Shown: positions 24,930 through 33,627, numbered from the stretch's first letter. The stretch: 64,000 nt of DNA from Rhodoflexus caldus (GCF_021206925.1 NZ_JAJPRF010000001.1:248001-312000), one strand, 5' to 3'. Translations and numbers: made by a program. Notes: generated by a model from the sequence alone, not told the origin.

Positions 24930-26501
24930 TCACAATTCCACCACCACAAAGCGGCTGTCAAAAGGATTAAAAGTTGCTTTGAGTTCATCTATCAACCCCA
25001 GATTATTGAGCAAGAACGTTAGAAAGTTCTCCGAACGCTCCTGTAATCCACCCGAGGGAAACAGTTCCTCGCGCAGCCATATCCATTGGCGAATGGCGGC
25101 TTCGTGTTTGCGTTCCTGTGCTTTGCGTATTTTACCCGCTATGTGGAGCAACTTTTTTTGGGTCAATACTTTTTGCGCCTGTGCAGTTTTCAGTAAGGTA
25201 GCGTCTGCCTGCATGGCTTTGGCTATAATCAGGTCAAATTGTTGCGCAATTGCCTCCATTTCCTGCCGTATGTGCGTATAATGATTTTGTTCGCGCAGAA
25301 TGATCTTTTGCTTGTTATCGGCTTCGGGGGCAAAAATATCCGTTACGGTAAACCCGATTTTTTCCAACCTGTTTTGATGAGCTTCGTTCAGCAGCAAGGC
25401 AAAATTACGAGGCAACAACAGCGGCATCGGTACATCAAATGCTTCAAACATCTCTTTCAGTTGCAGCCAGTAAGCCAACTCGCCGGGGCCTCCCGTGTAG
25501 CTCAGGTTGGGCAGAATCATTTCCTGATACAGCGGGCGCAAAATAACATTAGGGCTAAACTTTTCAGGGTGGGTTTCCGCAAGCCGGAGCAGTTCCTGTT
25601 CTGTGAAGGTAAGGTGGGTATTGAGCACCCTGAAAATGTGTTCTTGCCCCTCGTGCTCTACCGTAATGCGCTCCCGCAGGTGATTGTCTAAATAAAAAAG
25701 ATTGATTTCGCGCGGTGTAACCTGTGCTTTATACCCTAAACCTGTCAGTTTTTCGGTTGTATGCTTCACCGCATAAAATGAGGCTTGCTCGCCTATTTCG
25801 CGGCGCAAGGCAGGCAGAAACAAGCGTTTCAGTGCCGCATCATCGCCGTCTATCACCATCAGCCCGTCCTTTCCGTAGAAATAATGTACAATTTTGCGGG
25901 TTGCATCTGCCAGTGTCGGACTGTTGCCGTAGGCCTCTGTAAATATGTGGTGCATTTCGGGGGCAAGTCGTGCCACCTGCACAAGGCTTTGCGGGTTAAA
26001 TCGGCCTACTGCACCTTTTTCGGTGGTGTGCCAAGCATATTTTTTACCAAACAGCCTGAAATGGCTGATTTCGTCGGCATCGTGGTCTTCGCTTGCCATC
26101 CAATAGACGGGCACAAAATCATAGGCCGGATACAAGGCTTTGAGGCGTTTGGCCGCATTGATAACCGTAATGATTTTATAATGAAAATACAACGGCCCGG
26201 TAAAAATGTTGAGCTGGTGGCCGGTAGTAACCGTAAAAGTGGTCGGCTTGGTAAGCAATGCTACGGTTTCAGGTAATGCACATTTTCCCTGCTCATATTG
26301 CCTCGTAATTGCCTGATGTAATATTACTCTGTTTTCTGCATGAAATACCGACTGTTTTACATCAATTATATCGCCAAAAGCAGTTTCCACAGGCCATTCC
26401 CTGATAAAAGATTTCAACGAATCATCCTGACGAACATATTGTAAAAATAATTTGGAAAATTGTCGGGTTTCTTCAGGGGCAAAGTAGGTAGTGCTTTTCA
26501 T
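24930..26501 (-). CDS. bshC: Bacillithiol biosynthesis cysteine-adding enzyme BshC
   Basis: A 523-residue protein that matches BshC, which ligates cysteine to GlcN-malate to finish bacillithiol, the low-molecular-weight thiol of Firmicutes and many Bacteroidota. Visible landmarks are VTTGHQLNIFTGPLYFHYKI near residue 95, VPVYWMASEDHDADEISHF (the nucleotide-like HxxE/D region), ILRPLYQEMILPNLSYTGGPGELAYWLQL, and a C-terminal coiled coil followed by GGLQERSENFLTFL. The length is usual. It is transcribed away from a secreted-protein gene; bshA and bshB are not in this window. Confidence 0.94.
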   Translation of the reverse strand: MKSTTYFAPEETRQFSKLFLQYVRQDDSLKSFIREWPVETAFGDIIDVKQSVFHAENRVILHQAITRQYEQGKCALPETVALLTKPTTFTVTTGHQLNIFTGPLYFHYKIITVINAAKRLKALYPAYDFVPVYWMASEDHDADEISHFRLFGKKYAWHTTEKGAVGRFNPQSLVQVARLAPEMHHIFTEAYGNSPTLADATRKIVHYFYGKDGLMVIDGDDAALKRLFLPALRREIGEQASFYAVKHTTEKLTGLGYKAQVTPREINLFYLDNHLRERITVEHEGQEHIFRVLNTHLTFTEQELLRLAETHPEKFSPNVILRPLYQEMILPNLSYTGGPGELAYWLQLKEMFEAFDVPMPLLLPRNFALLLNEAHQNRLEKIGFTVTDIFAPEADNKQKIILREQNHYTHIRQEMEAIAQQFDLIIAKAMQADATLLKTAQAQKVLTQKKLLHIAGKIRKAQERKHEAAIRQWIWLREELFPSGGLQERSENFLTFLLNNLGLIDELKATFNPFDSRFVVVEL

Positions 26502-26529
26502 ACAACAAGACGATAAAATTGATGTAATA

Positions 26530-26562
26530 TTTGCATCATTTGTAGCAAATGGAATAAATTTG
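26530..26562 (+). promoter_or_regulatory. Bacteroidota-type promoter for the duplicated secreted protein
   Basis: TTTG at 26530-26533 and an exact TAnnTTTG (TAAATTTG) at 26555-26562 are separated by 21 bases. The -7 box ends 40 bases before ATG 26603. A similar-looking TTTG at 26549 has too short a spacing. Confidence 0.65.
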
Positions 26563-26602
26563 AAGGCTTTGCTCGTGTAAAGTTAAACCTATAAGTATCG
26601 GA

Positions 26603-27268
26603 ATGAAATTACTTGCCGCAATTTTCTTGTTCTTAGGCTGTATAAGCGGCACCTACGCACAAACTAACTCACTTAGATTTCGCATCACGCATTTCAGAGA
26701 AGTCAGCGGATGTACGAAAAATCAGGGCGTCGTTTTTGAGCAGGGACACATTTCTGCCGAAGACATGACAAAGCCGACAATTGTAACTATTTACTTTGAA
26801 AAAAATAACGGAGCTTTTGTAGCCATACGCAAAACTTACCCTGCGGGTACAATTAATGTTAAGCTCAACATATTTGACTGCGACTACACCGGCAATCACT
26901 ACGCCTACATCAAATACGCCGATGATACGGATTTCAACTTCCCCACTGTTGATGAAGTATATAAACGGCACAAAGAAGTGCTTACAACCAGCAAGCCGGA
27001 GTGTTTGGTTACTACCGTTAGAGCCAACCCCAAGTGCCCGCATTCTTATCGCATTGAAACAGGGATTGTTTATTCCCCCGCGGGAGGCCGTGTAGATGTC
27101 AAGTTGCTCATAGAAACCACATCGGGCGAATGGCGCACCCTGAATCTGTATCGCTACGGCACAGGGCCTATATCCATCAATTATGCCGCCTGCGATTTGA
27201 CCGGCAAGACCAACCCTATTGCAAGTTTCGGATACAACGTAAATTTGTCCGAAGCATCCAAAAACTAA
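26603..27268 (+). CDS. Secreted protein with an internal duplication, function unknown
   Basis: A 221-residue protein with a signal peptide (residues 1-20, ending GTYAQ). The mature part consists of two related halves of about 75 residues. Half one runs from CTKNQGVVFEQG to FDCDYTGNHYAYIKYA, half two from CPHSYRIETGIVYSP to AACDLTGKTNPIASFGY. Both show a Cys at the start, an IxxEx(T/N)xG turn in mid-strand, and a second Cys followed by DYTG/DLTG near the end, so each half may carry a disulfide. I recognise no family. It has its own promoter and ends 3 bases before holA. Confidence 0.75.
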   Translation: MKLLAAIFLFLGCISGTYAQTNSLRFRITHFREVSGCTKNQGVVFEQGHISAEDMTKPTIVTIYFEKNNGAFVAIRKTYPAGTINVKLNIFDCDYTGNHYAYIKYADDTDFNFPTVDEVYKRHKEVLTTSKPECLVTTVRANPKCPHSYRIETGIVYSPAGGRVDVKLLIETTSGEWRTLNLYRYGTGPISINYAACDLTGKTNPIASFGYNVNLSEASKN

Positions 27269-27271
27269 ATC

Positions 27272-28297
27272 ATGTCGGCAAACGCTGAAAGCATACTAAA
27301 AGACCTCAAAGCAGGAAAAACCGCCCCCCTGTATTTTTTGCAGGGCGATGAGCCCTACTACATTGACTTGCTTAGTGATTATGTTGAAAATGAGCTGCTT
27401 CGCCCCGAAGAGCGCGGTTTTAACATGACCGTTGTTTATGGCAGAGATACGAACATGCAGGGGATTATCAATGCGGCAAGGCGTTTCCCCGTAATGGCGC
27501 AACGACAGGTTGTGCTGGTAAAAGAGGCGCAGGATATGAGCGATTGGAACAGCGACAAAGCCAAAGAAATGCTGCTTCGTTATACAGAAAAGCCTGTACC
27601 TTCTACCCTGCTCATGTTTTGTTACAAATACAAAAAGCTGGATGCGCGCACGCAACTTGCCAAGGCGCTTGCCAAAAATGCGGTTGTAGTAGAAACCAAA
27701 AAACTTTACGACAATCAGCTTGCAGGCTGGGCAAAACAGTACTTTGCGGGTAAGGGCTTCCAGTCGTCCGATAAAGCCAATGCCATGCTGGCCGAATTTA
27801 TCGGCAATGACCTCTCGCGCATGGCCAACGAAATAGACAAACTACTGATTAACTTTTCCGACAAAAACGTTACCATCACCGATGAAGAAATCGCACGCTA
27901 TGTCGGAATCAGCAAAGAATACAACTCTTTTGAGTTGCAAAGTGCCATTGCCCAGCGCAACATTCTGAAAGCCAACAAAATAGTTAATCATTTTGCCGCC
28001 AATCCGAAAAACAATCCGGCCATTCCCGTTATTGCGTTGTTGTTTGGCTACTTTACCAAAATTTTACAGATACACGAAAGTTCCGACAAGAGTAAGCAGG
28101 CCGTTGCTTCACTTTTGGGCATCAATCCCTACTTTGCCGAAGAGTACATAGCTGCCGCCCGCATCTACACCCGCGAAAAGGCGATACAGGCTATTCACCT
28201 GCTCTATCAGGCAGACTGCCGCGCCAAAGGCATTGACAGCACCATGGAAGACGGGGACATTTTGCGTGAACTTGTTTATAGCTTGCTTCACCTGTGA
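27272..28297 (+). CDS. holA: DNA polymerase III subunit delta (clamp loader)
   Basis: A 341-residue clamp-loader subunit that opens the sliding clamp. The start ILKDLKAGKTAPLYFLQGDEPYYIDLLSDYVEN is the delta N-terminus, RFPVMAQRQVVLVKEAQDM covers strand 2, and the C-terminal collar shows NEIDKLLINFSDKNVTITDEEIARYVGISKEYNSFELQSAI. It starts 3 bases after the secreted protein gene, an unusual neighbour. holB is on the other strand at 19931-21067. Confidence 0.93.
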   Translation: MSANAESILKDLKAGKTAPLYFLQGDEPYYIDLLSDYVENELLRPEERGFNMTVVYGRDTNMQGIINAARRFPVMAQRQVVLVKEAQDMSDWNSDKAKEMLLRYTEKPVPSTLLMFCYKYKKLDARTQLAKALAKNAVVVETKKLYDNQLAGWAKQYFAGKGFQSSDKANAMLAEFIGNDLSRMANEIDKLLINFSDKNVTITDEEIARYVGISKEYNSFELQSAIAQRNILKANKIVNHFAANPKNNPAIPVIALLFGYFTKILQIHESSDKSKQAVASLLGINPYFAEEYIAAARIYTREKAIQAIHLLYQADCRAKGIDSTMEDGDILRELVYSLLHL

Positions 28298-28303
28298 GGA
28301 CAT

Positions 28304-28334
28304 AAAAAAAAGGCTGCCCGAAACGGACAGCCTT
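28304..28334 (-). terminator. Rho-independent terminator for the HU-RNase G operon
   Basis: Read on the minus strand, AAGGCTGTCCG pairs with CGGGCAGCCTT across a TTT loop, with one mismatch, and is followed by a run of seven or eight T. It ends the leftward transcript 14 bases after the rng stop. On the plus strand it also lies 12 bases after holA, but without a T-run. Confidence 0.85.
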
Positions 28335-28348
28335 CATTGCGGCAATAT

Positions 28349-29899
28349 TTACAATTCAATGAATTGGTCTTGCTGGTTCTTGAAATGAAATTCAGTAACC
28401 CCCAAGGAAGAATCTTTTTCAATCCTTACCCATCTTCTGTATTTAAAAAACCAGTTCAACCGAATGGAAGGCCACCCCGCCGTAAAATAGGCGTACAGAT
28501 AAGGATGGACAATCAGAGCGATTTTACTTTCATTTTGTCGGGTCAGGATATAGTCGAGTTTGCTTTCAATTTGGTCGGCAACCGATATAGAAGCGTTGAT
28601 TTTGCCTGTTCCGTTGCAAGTCGGGCATTTTTCTACGGTAGAAATATTGAGTTCAGGCCGTACACGCTGTCTGGTAATTTGCATCAGACCAAATTTGGTA
28701 AGCGGTAACACGGTAAATTTCGCACGGTCAGACTTCATTTCGGCTTTAATGTGCTCATAGAGCATTCGCTTATGTTCGGCAGATTTCATGTCAATAAAAT
28801 CGATGACAATGATGCCGCCCATATCGCGGAGCCTGAGTTGGCGGGCTATTTCGGTAGCAGCTTCCATGTTTACGGCAAAGGCCGTGTTTTCCTGCGTACT
28901 TTCCGAATTAGATTTATTGCCGCTGTTTACGTCTATTACGTGAAGTGCTTCTGTGTGCTCAATTACGATGTATCCGCCGCTGGGAAGGCTTACAGTCGGA
29001 CCGAAAAGTAACTTGACTTGTTTTTCGATTCCGAAGGCCTCAAAAATTTTGGCTTTGCCGGTATATAGCTTTACGATTTTTTCTTTTTCCGGAGCAATAT
29101 TCCGAATGAAACCTTTAATGTCTTCAAACATTTCGCGGTCATCAACCGTGATGCTGTCGAAAGTTTCGTTGAGCATGTCGCGCAGCATAGAGTTAGCACG
29201 CCCTACTTCGCCAATAATTTTTTCACGCGGTTTGGCGGTCTGCAATTTTTCCATGCCTTTTTGCCAGTTGCTCAGCAGTTCATTAAGGTCTTTATCCAGT
29301 TCGGTAATGTCTTTGCCTTCGGCGACCGTTCGGATGATGATTCCGAAATTTTCCGGCTTAATAGAAGAAAGCAGCTTAATCAGCCGCTTTCTTTCTGTAT
29401 TGTCTGTTACTTTTTTAGAAACATTGACCGTATTGGAAAATGGCACAAGTACAATATGCCTGCCCGCCAGCGAAAGCTCGCAGGAAAGGCGTGGCCCTTT
29501 GGTCGAGATGGGTTCTTTAACCACCTGTACCAGAATTTGCTGGTTTACTTTCAGCACATCGCTGATTTTACCCAGTTTATCTAATGGCGGCTCCATTTTG
29601 AACCCTGAGAGCAGGGCATTATCGTACTTGCTGTTTTGCACCATTTTGGTGAACTTCTGCATAGAGCGGAAGTTCGGCCCTAAGTCTAAATAGTGCAGAA
29701 ATGCATCTTTTTCGTATCCTATGTCAATGAACGCTGCGTTCAGCCCGGGTACGATGCGCCGAACGATTCCTAAAAAAATATCGCCTACAACAAAATTTTC
29801 ACTACTGTCTTCGTAATGAAACTCTACCAAACTTTTATCTCGTAGAAGCGCTATCCGGCCGCCATTTTGAGTTGAGTTGATAACTAATTCGTTACTCAT
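28349..29899 (-). CDS. rng: Ribonuclease G/E family endoribonuclease
   Basis: A 516-residue RNase of the short RNase G type, cutting single-stranded A/U-rich RNA for rRNA maturation and mRNA turnover. It starts with the inserted S1-like domain (FVVGDIFLGIVRRIVPGLNAAFIDIG), then the catalytic DNase I-like region with HVIDVNSGN (Asp) and IVIDFIDM (second Asp), and the zinc-link CPTCNGTGKI. There is no long C-terminal scaffold, unlike RNase E. It is the last gene of the leftward operon HU, TPR, mS38-like, rng, ending at a strong terminator. Confidence 0.93.
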   Translation of the reverse strand: MSNELVINSTQNGGRIALLRDKSLVEFHYEDSSENFVVGDIFLGIVRRIVPGLNAAFIDIGYEKDAFLHYLDLGPNFRSMQKFTKMVQNSKYDNALLSGFKMEPPLDKLGKISDVLKVNQQILVQVVKEPISTKGPRLSCELSLAGRHIVLVPFSNTVNVSKKVTDNTERKRLIKLLSSIKPENFGIIIRTVAEGKDITELDKDLNELLSNWQKGMEKLQTAKPREKIIGEVGRANSMLRDMLNETFDSITVDDREMFEDIKGFIRNIAPEKEKIVKLYTGKAKIFEAFGIEKQVKLLFGPTVSLPSGGYIVIEHTEALHVIDVNSGNKSNSESTQENTAFAVNMEAATEIARQLRLRDMGGIIVIDFIDMKSAEHKRMLYEHIKAEMKSDRAKFTVLPLTKFGLMQITRQRVRPELNISTVEKCPTCNGTGKINASISVADQIESKLDYILTRQNESKIALIVHPYLYAYFTAGWPSIRLNWFFKYRRWVRIEKDSSLGVTEFHFKNQQDQFIEL

Positions 29900-29927
29900 G
29901 AGTGGCGCGGAATAGAGTTACAGGCTG

Positions 29928-30017
29928 TTACTTCTTCTTATGTCTGTTTTTTCTGAGGCGCTTTTTGCGTTTGTGCGTAGCGATTTTGTGTCTTTTTCTT
30001 TTTTTTCCGCAAGGCAT
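29928..30017 (-). CDS. 29-residue mS38/AURKAIP1-COX24-like small ribosomal protein
   Basis: A tiny basic protein, MPCGKKRKRHKIATHKRKKRLR then KNRHKKK, on the minus strand, 28 bases before rng and 31 bases after the TPR gene stop. Lys, Arg and His make up about 20 of 29 residues. The pattern KKRKRHKxATHKRKKRLRKNRHK is that of the AURKAIP1/COX24 (mS38) domain, seen in the mitochondrial small ribosomal subunit and in very small Bacteroidota proteins. It should bind rRNA. The start ATG (30015-30017) and stop TAA are clear. It falls below usual gene-calling length and may be missing from annotations. Confidence 0.85.
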   Translation of the reverse strand: MPCGKKRKRHKIATHKRKKRLRKNRHKKK

Positions 30018-30048
30018 AGTCTTACACGGTTAAAGGTGAAACAATCAT

Positions 30049-30879
30049 TTATTTTAATTTCTGCAAGTAGTCATCGACAGCGGCCTGAATGGCAGGGTCT
30101 TGGTCAGCTTTTTTTACTGCATCGAACCATTTAATGGCCTCCTGCTTTCTTCCGGCTTCTGCCAGCGACATTGCCAGATAAAACTGCGCTTTGGTGTCCT
30201 GAGGGTTGAGCCCCAGTAACTGTTCAAATCGGGCAATGGCCTTGTCGTATTGCCCCGATTGCATGGAAAGTACCCCTAAATTAAACAATGCAAATTGATT
30301 TTGGGGGTCTTCTTCCAATACTTCTCTAATCAGGGCTATCCCCTGCATAGGCGCATCGGAGACGATGTAGGTCATACCCATTTTTGTTTTGGCATCTAAC
30401 CGCGAAGGGTCGGCTGCCAACACTTGTTTGTAGTAGCTGCGTGCCTTTTCGCCCAACTGTTTCCCTTTTTCGGGACTAATGGCAAATCCGAAGGCTTCGT
30501 AGTAAGCATCGGCAGCGCGCATTTGCAAACTAACTGATGGATAGCGGTCGGCAAGGATGCCGCTGTAATAGGCAATGCTATCCAACTGATTAACGCCTCG
30601 GTAGAGTGCCGCCATTGAGTCCAGCACCACCGTCAGGCGATTTTTATCGGTTCCGCTGCGAAATTCGGCCTGCAAAGCTCTGAGCTGCTGCTGCTGAACA
30701 TCGCTTAACGGCAGATTATGCATACGCACCACGTTTGAGTCGGGTGCTGCCTGCCGGTCGGCTGCGGGAGCGGTTTTCATGTCTTTGATATCGGTTTCCA
30801 CGATAGATTTAGGAAGAACCGATAAACCGACAACGGCTGCCAAGGCTACACCTGCGACAATTAACTGATGCTTATGCAT
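30049..30879 (-). CDS. TPR-repeat membrane-anchored protein
   Basis: A 276-residue protein with an N-terminal hydrophobic segment (residues 5-23) and a periplasmic or cytoplasmic TPR region. Repeats are seen at AALYRGVNQLDSIAYYSGIL, the helix pair KARSYYKQVLAADPSRLDAKTKMG, REVLEEDPQNQFALFNLGVLSMQSGQYDKAIARFEQLLGLNPQD and LAMSLAEAGRKQEAIKWFDAVKK. There is no lipobox. It starts 12 bases after the HU stop, and homologues in this position are often seen in Bacteroidota. It is a scaffold of unknown partner. Confidence 0.85.
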   Translation of the reverse strand: MHKHQLIVAGVALAAVVGLSVLPKSIVETDIKDMKTAPAADRQAAPDSNVVRMHNLPLSDVQQQQLRALQAEFRSGTDKNRLTVVLDSMAALYRGVNQLDSIAYYSGILADRYPSVSLQMRAADAYYEAFGFAISPEKGKQLGEKARSYYKQVLAADPSRLDAKTKMGMTYIVSDAPMQGIALIREVLEEDPQNQFALFNLGVLSMQSGQYDKAIARFEQLLGLNPQDTKAQFYLAMSLAEAGRKQEAIKWFDAVKKADQDPAIQAAVDDYLQKLK

Positions 30880-30891
30880 AACCTTAGTTAC

Positions 30892-31200
30892 TTATTGAGC
30901 ATTGTGTGCCAAACGCACCTTTTCGCTGTTTTTAATTTTATCTACAAAGGTTTTGGCCGGCTTGAAGCTCGGAATATAGTGCTCACCGATTTCAATAGGA
31001 GTGTTTTTAGAGATATTGCGACCAATTTTCTTGGCTCGCTTCTTATTGATGAAAGAGCCAAAACCTCTGATGTAGATGTTGTGCCCTTCGGCCATGCTCT
31101 GGCGAATTACGTTAAGGAAGGCTTCAACTGTGGCGGTTACGTCGCCTCTATCTATCCCTGTCTTTTCCGCAACTTCTGCGATTACGTCTGCTTTTGTCAC
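30892..31200 (-). CDS. HU-family DNA-binding protein
   Basis: A 102-residue bacterial histone-like protein. It begins MTKADVIAEVAEKTGIDRGDVTATVEAFL, has the turn IYIRGFGSFINKKRAKKIGRN (beta arm start) and ends in IPSFKPAKTFVDKIK plus a short tail, normal for HU/IHF. It bends DNA and compacts the nucleoid. It is the first gene of the operon with the TPR protein, the mS38-like protein and rng, behind the promoter at 31265-31296. Confidence 0.92.
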   Translation of the reverse strand: MTKADVIAEVAEKTGIDRGDVTATVEAFLNVIRQSMAEGHNIYIRGFGSFINKKRAKKIGRNISKNTPIEIGEHYIPSFKPAKTFVDKIKNSEKVRLAHNAQ

Positions 31201-31264
31201 CGGTAAAAAGATTTTCTGTTCCTGAAAATGTATAAAATCCTATAAATCAAGCGATTTAGGGCTG

Positions 31265-31296
31265 CAAATTTAGAGTTGCCTTTTTGTATTTGCAAT
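31265..31296 (-). promoter_or_regulatory. Bacteroidota-type promoter for the HU-RNase G operon
   Basis: On the minus strand ATTG (31293-31296) and an exact TAnnTTTG (TAAATTTG, 31265-31272) are separated by 20 bases. The transcript would have a leader of roughly 60 bases before the HU start. Confidence 0.6.
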
Positions 31297-31309
31297 ACTG
31301 CGCAAAAAT

Positions 31310-31804
31310 TTAGCTTGCCACAGTGCCAAATGTCCATTGTTCCATTTGCGAACGAAACAATTTGCCGTTCATCCATTCGCCGTCCAAATGCGCCCCCAAT
31401 CGCTTGTAGAACTCTATGGCGGGCGTATTCCAGTCCAGCACCTGCCAAGTCATTAAGGCCATGTTTTGGTTCAGGCATTCCCGTACCATTGCATCGAACA
31501 GCAACTTGCCAATACCTTTGCCGCGTTCGCTTTGTGTAACAATCAGGTCTTCCAGATACAGGCAACGGCCTTTCCATGTAGAATAGCGCGTGTAGTAAAG
31601 TGCCATGCCCACAATAGCGCCGCTATCTGCCCGTTCTGCCACATAAAAACCAAATACGGGCGTATCGCCAAAACCGTCCTGCAACATTTGCTCAGGTGTT
31701 GTAATCACCTCATTTTCAGCTTTTTCATAAATAGCTAACTCTACTATTAACCGATGGGCAGCAGGCAGGTCGGCAGGGGTGCCCTTGCGAATGATAACTG
31801 ACAT
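31310..31804 (-). CDS. GNAT-family acetyltransferase, spermidine/diamine acetyltransferase-like
   Basis: A 164-residue GNAT protein resembling spermidine/spermine N1-acetyltransferase relatives: ELAIYEKAENEVITTPEQ at the N-terminus, STWKGRCLYLEDLIVTQSERGKGIG (strand beta4 with the LYLEDL motif and the RxxGxG acetyl-CoA loop), and DWNTPAIEFYKRLGAHL near the end. The polyamine assignment is by resemblance only; thialysine acetyltransferases look similar. It lies upstream of the HU promoter in the same direction. Confidence 0.87.
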   Translation of the reverse strand: MSVIIRKGTPADLPAAHRLIVELAIYEKAENEVITTPEQMLQDGFGDTPVFGFYVAERADSGAIVGMALYYTRYSTWKGRCLYLEDLIVTQSERGKGIGKLLFDAMVRECLNQNMALMTWQVLDWNTPAIEFYKRLGAHLDGEWMNGKLFRSQMEQWTFGTVAS

Positions 31805-31891
31805 GACTCGTGCGATTAGTAAGACACAAAGCTATGAAAGACTTCTGAATTTGCAGGAACCGTTTTGACAGGAAGAAGTTTTGGTTTGATA

Positions 31892-31923
31892 TTTGTTTGT
31901 TTTTATGCAATATATTACTTTTG
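31892..31923 (+). promoter_or_regulatory. Bacteroidota-type promoter for the orphan kinase
   Basis: TTTG at 31892-31895 and an exact TAnnTTTG (TACTTTTG) at 31916-31923 are 20 bases apart, matching the consensus in both boxes. The leader to ATG 32038 would be about 110 bases, unusually long here. The 31805-32037 stretch holds nothing else that I can recognise. Confidence 0.7.
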
Positions 31924-32037
31924 CTTATCAACAGCTAATAGCATACCCAATAGGTTTTAAGCGCACGGCAACTACTTTTACAACTATTTAAAGCAAGTGA
32001 GTGGTTTTTTATTATTCATTTTTGCTTAAAAAATTAC

Positions 32038-32802
32038 ATGAAAAACTCAAAAATGCGTGTACCTGCCGTACAAAAACCAGTTCACACACCCACTGATACT
32101 TCATTGCCCGAAGAACGCCACGGCGAAGCGGATGAGTTAGAACGCTTCATTTATCGCGCCTCGCACGACCTGCGCGGGCCTCTCTCCCGTTTAATCGGCT
32201 TATGCAATGTGGCCGCATTAGAAGTCAGCGATGTACAGGCACTGAACTATCTCTACCGCATTGCCTATGCGGCCAATGAAATGGATGAAATGTTGCACAA
32301 AGTGCTTAAAATTGAGTTAGTAAAGCAAAAAGAACTCAATAGAGCTCCTGTCAGCCTGCCGGAAATAGTAGTGGCAACCATAGAAACCGTTTTTAAAGAA
32401 GAAGGCCACCCCCCGATTGCACACGTGATAGATATCCCCCCCGCTCTGATTTATACAGATGCTTTTTTATTGGAACTGGCCATAGAAAATCTGTTGCGAA
32501 ATGCCGTGCAGTATCGTATTACCTCACCAAGGGTAGAGCCGCTGATTACAGTCAGCAGTCGGGAGGAAACCGGCTGGCTCTTTCTGACCGTCACAGATAA
32601 CGGAACAGGCATTCTACCTGAACACCAACCACGTTTGTTTGAAATGTTCTTCCGCGGCTCGGAACTCTCCAAAGGGCCGGGGCTGGGTTTGTACCTCACA
32701 TGGCTGTGCATGAAACGCCTCGGCGGCTCAGTTCGTCTGGTAGAAAGCCGCCCACAGTTTACGGCTTTTGAACTTCGCGTGCCAATGGGGTTGTGGGGGT
32801 GA
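32038..32802 (+). CDS. Cytoplasmic sensor histidine kinase without a visible sensor domain
   Basis: A 254-residue kinase: H-box FIYRASHDLRGPLSRLIGL (His near residue 48), then the N box ELAIENLLRNAVQYR, G1 LTVTDNGTGI, F-box LFEMFFRGS and G2 GPGLGLYLTWLCMKRLGG. There is no membrane segment and only about 40 residues before the H-box, so sensing must come through a partner. The N-terminal Met at 32038 is supported by an upstream promoter. No response regulator is adjacent. It converges on the glycan cluster, its stop being 6 bases from that of the methyltransferase. Confidence 0.88.
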   Translation: MKNSKMRVPAVQKPVHTPTDTSLPEERHGEADELERFIYRASHDLRGPLSRLIGLCNVAALEVSDVQALNYLYRIAYAANEMDEMLHKVLKIELVKQKELNRAPVSLPEIVVATIETVFKEEGHPPIAHVIDIPPALIYTDAFLLELAIENLLRNAVQYRITSPRVEPLITVSSREETGWLFLTVTDNGTGILPEHQPRLFEMFFRGSELSKGPGLGLYLTWLCMKRLGGSVRLVESRPQFTAFELRVPMGLWG

Positions 32803-32808
32803 GGGAGA

Positions 32809-33627
32809 CTATCCCTTTTTCTTTGCTACTACTATCAATGAGCCACCAAAAGGCAACGATATATCGCTTCTAATAAGCCATTCGTCTATTTTCATGACAA
32901 TCTTAAAAATGCCGTTCAGCAACGGGTGGATTGCTATTTCATTATTGGCTTGCAAATGCACCTCTTGCGATTGCTGCTTTTTATTGAGGAGGCGTGACAG
33001 TGCCATAAAAGGGAAAAGCGCAAAAACAAAAGAAGTCATATATAGTACCTCAAACCCTGCTTTTTCCAGCTTTTGTTGCAAGTCCGCCCGATGATAGCGC
33101 CGTTTATGGTATGCTATATCATCGGTAATGCTCCACATCCATTGATACTGGGGCACGCTGATGAAAAAATAGCCATCTTTTTTGAGTGCTAATCCTACCT
33201 GCTGCATAACTGTTTCATCCTGCTCTATGTGTTCAAGCACGTCAAATGCACCAATTGCATCAAAGGCTGCTCGGAATGGCATACGGGTTGCGTCCAACTG
33301 GATAAACTCTATCTGTGGAAGTCGCTTTTGTGCAAAAGCAATGCCTGCCAAATGAATTTCTGAGCCTTGAAGACGATATTGGGGAAAAACCTCCGATAAG
33401 CCTTTCAGTACGAACCCTGTTCCGCAACCAATTTCTAACACATTTGCTGAACAATTTTTGCCAATAAAGCGGGAAAAGAGATACTGTATCACACGGTTGC
33501 GCGAAGTGAACCAAAAGTGTCCCTCTTCTACCCGGTAAAGAATCTCAAAGCCCTCTGCCGGAAAGTCTTCATTGGCATGAGCCAATTCGGGGGCGTAGCA
33601 CTTGATGTTATTTATTTGCTCATACAT
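32809..33627 (-). CDS. Class I SAM-dependent methyltransferase of the glycan cluster
   Basis: A 272-residue methyltransferase with motif I VLEIGCGTGFVLKGL, the acidic end of strand 2 GSEIHLAGI, DATRMPF and motif II DAIGAFDVLEHIEQDE. An HxxYHRxDLxxxLxxAGF segment and a C-terminal hydrophobic end (LPFGGSLIVVAKKK) suggest a membrane-near role. It is the last gene of the leftward cluster and overlaps the upstream membrane gene stop by one base. The likely substrate is a glycan or its lipid carrier. Confidence 0.83.
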   Translation of the reverse strand: MYEQINNIKCYAPELAHANEDFPAEGFEILYRVEEGHFWFTSRNRVIQYLFSRFIGKNCSANVLEIGCGTGFVLKGLSEVFPQYRLQGSEIHLAGIAFAQKRLPQIEFIQLDATRMPFRAAFDAIGAFDVLEHIEQDETVMQQVGLALKKDGYFFISVPQYQWMWSITDDIAYHKRRYHRADLQQKLEKAGFEVLYMTSFVFALFPFMALSRLLNKKQQSQEVHLQANNEIAIHPLLNGIFKIVMKIDEWLIRSDISLPFGGSLIVVAKKKG

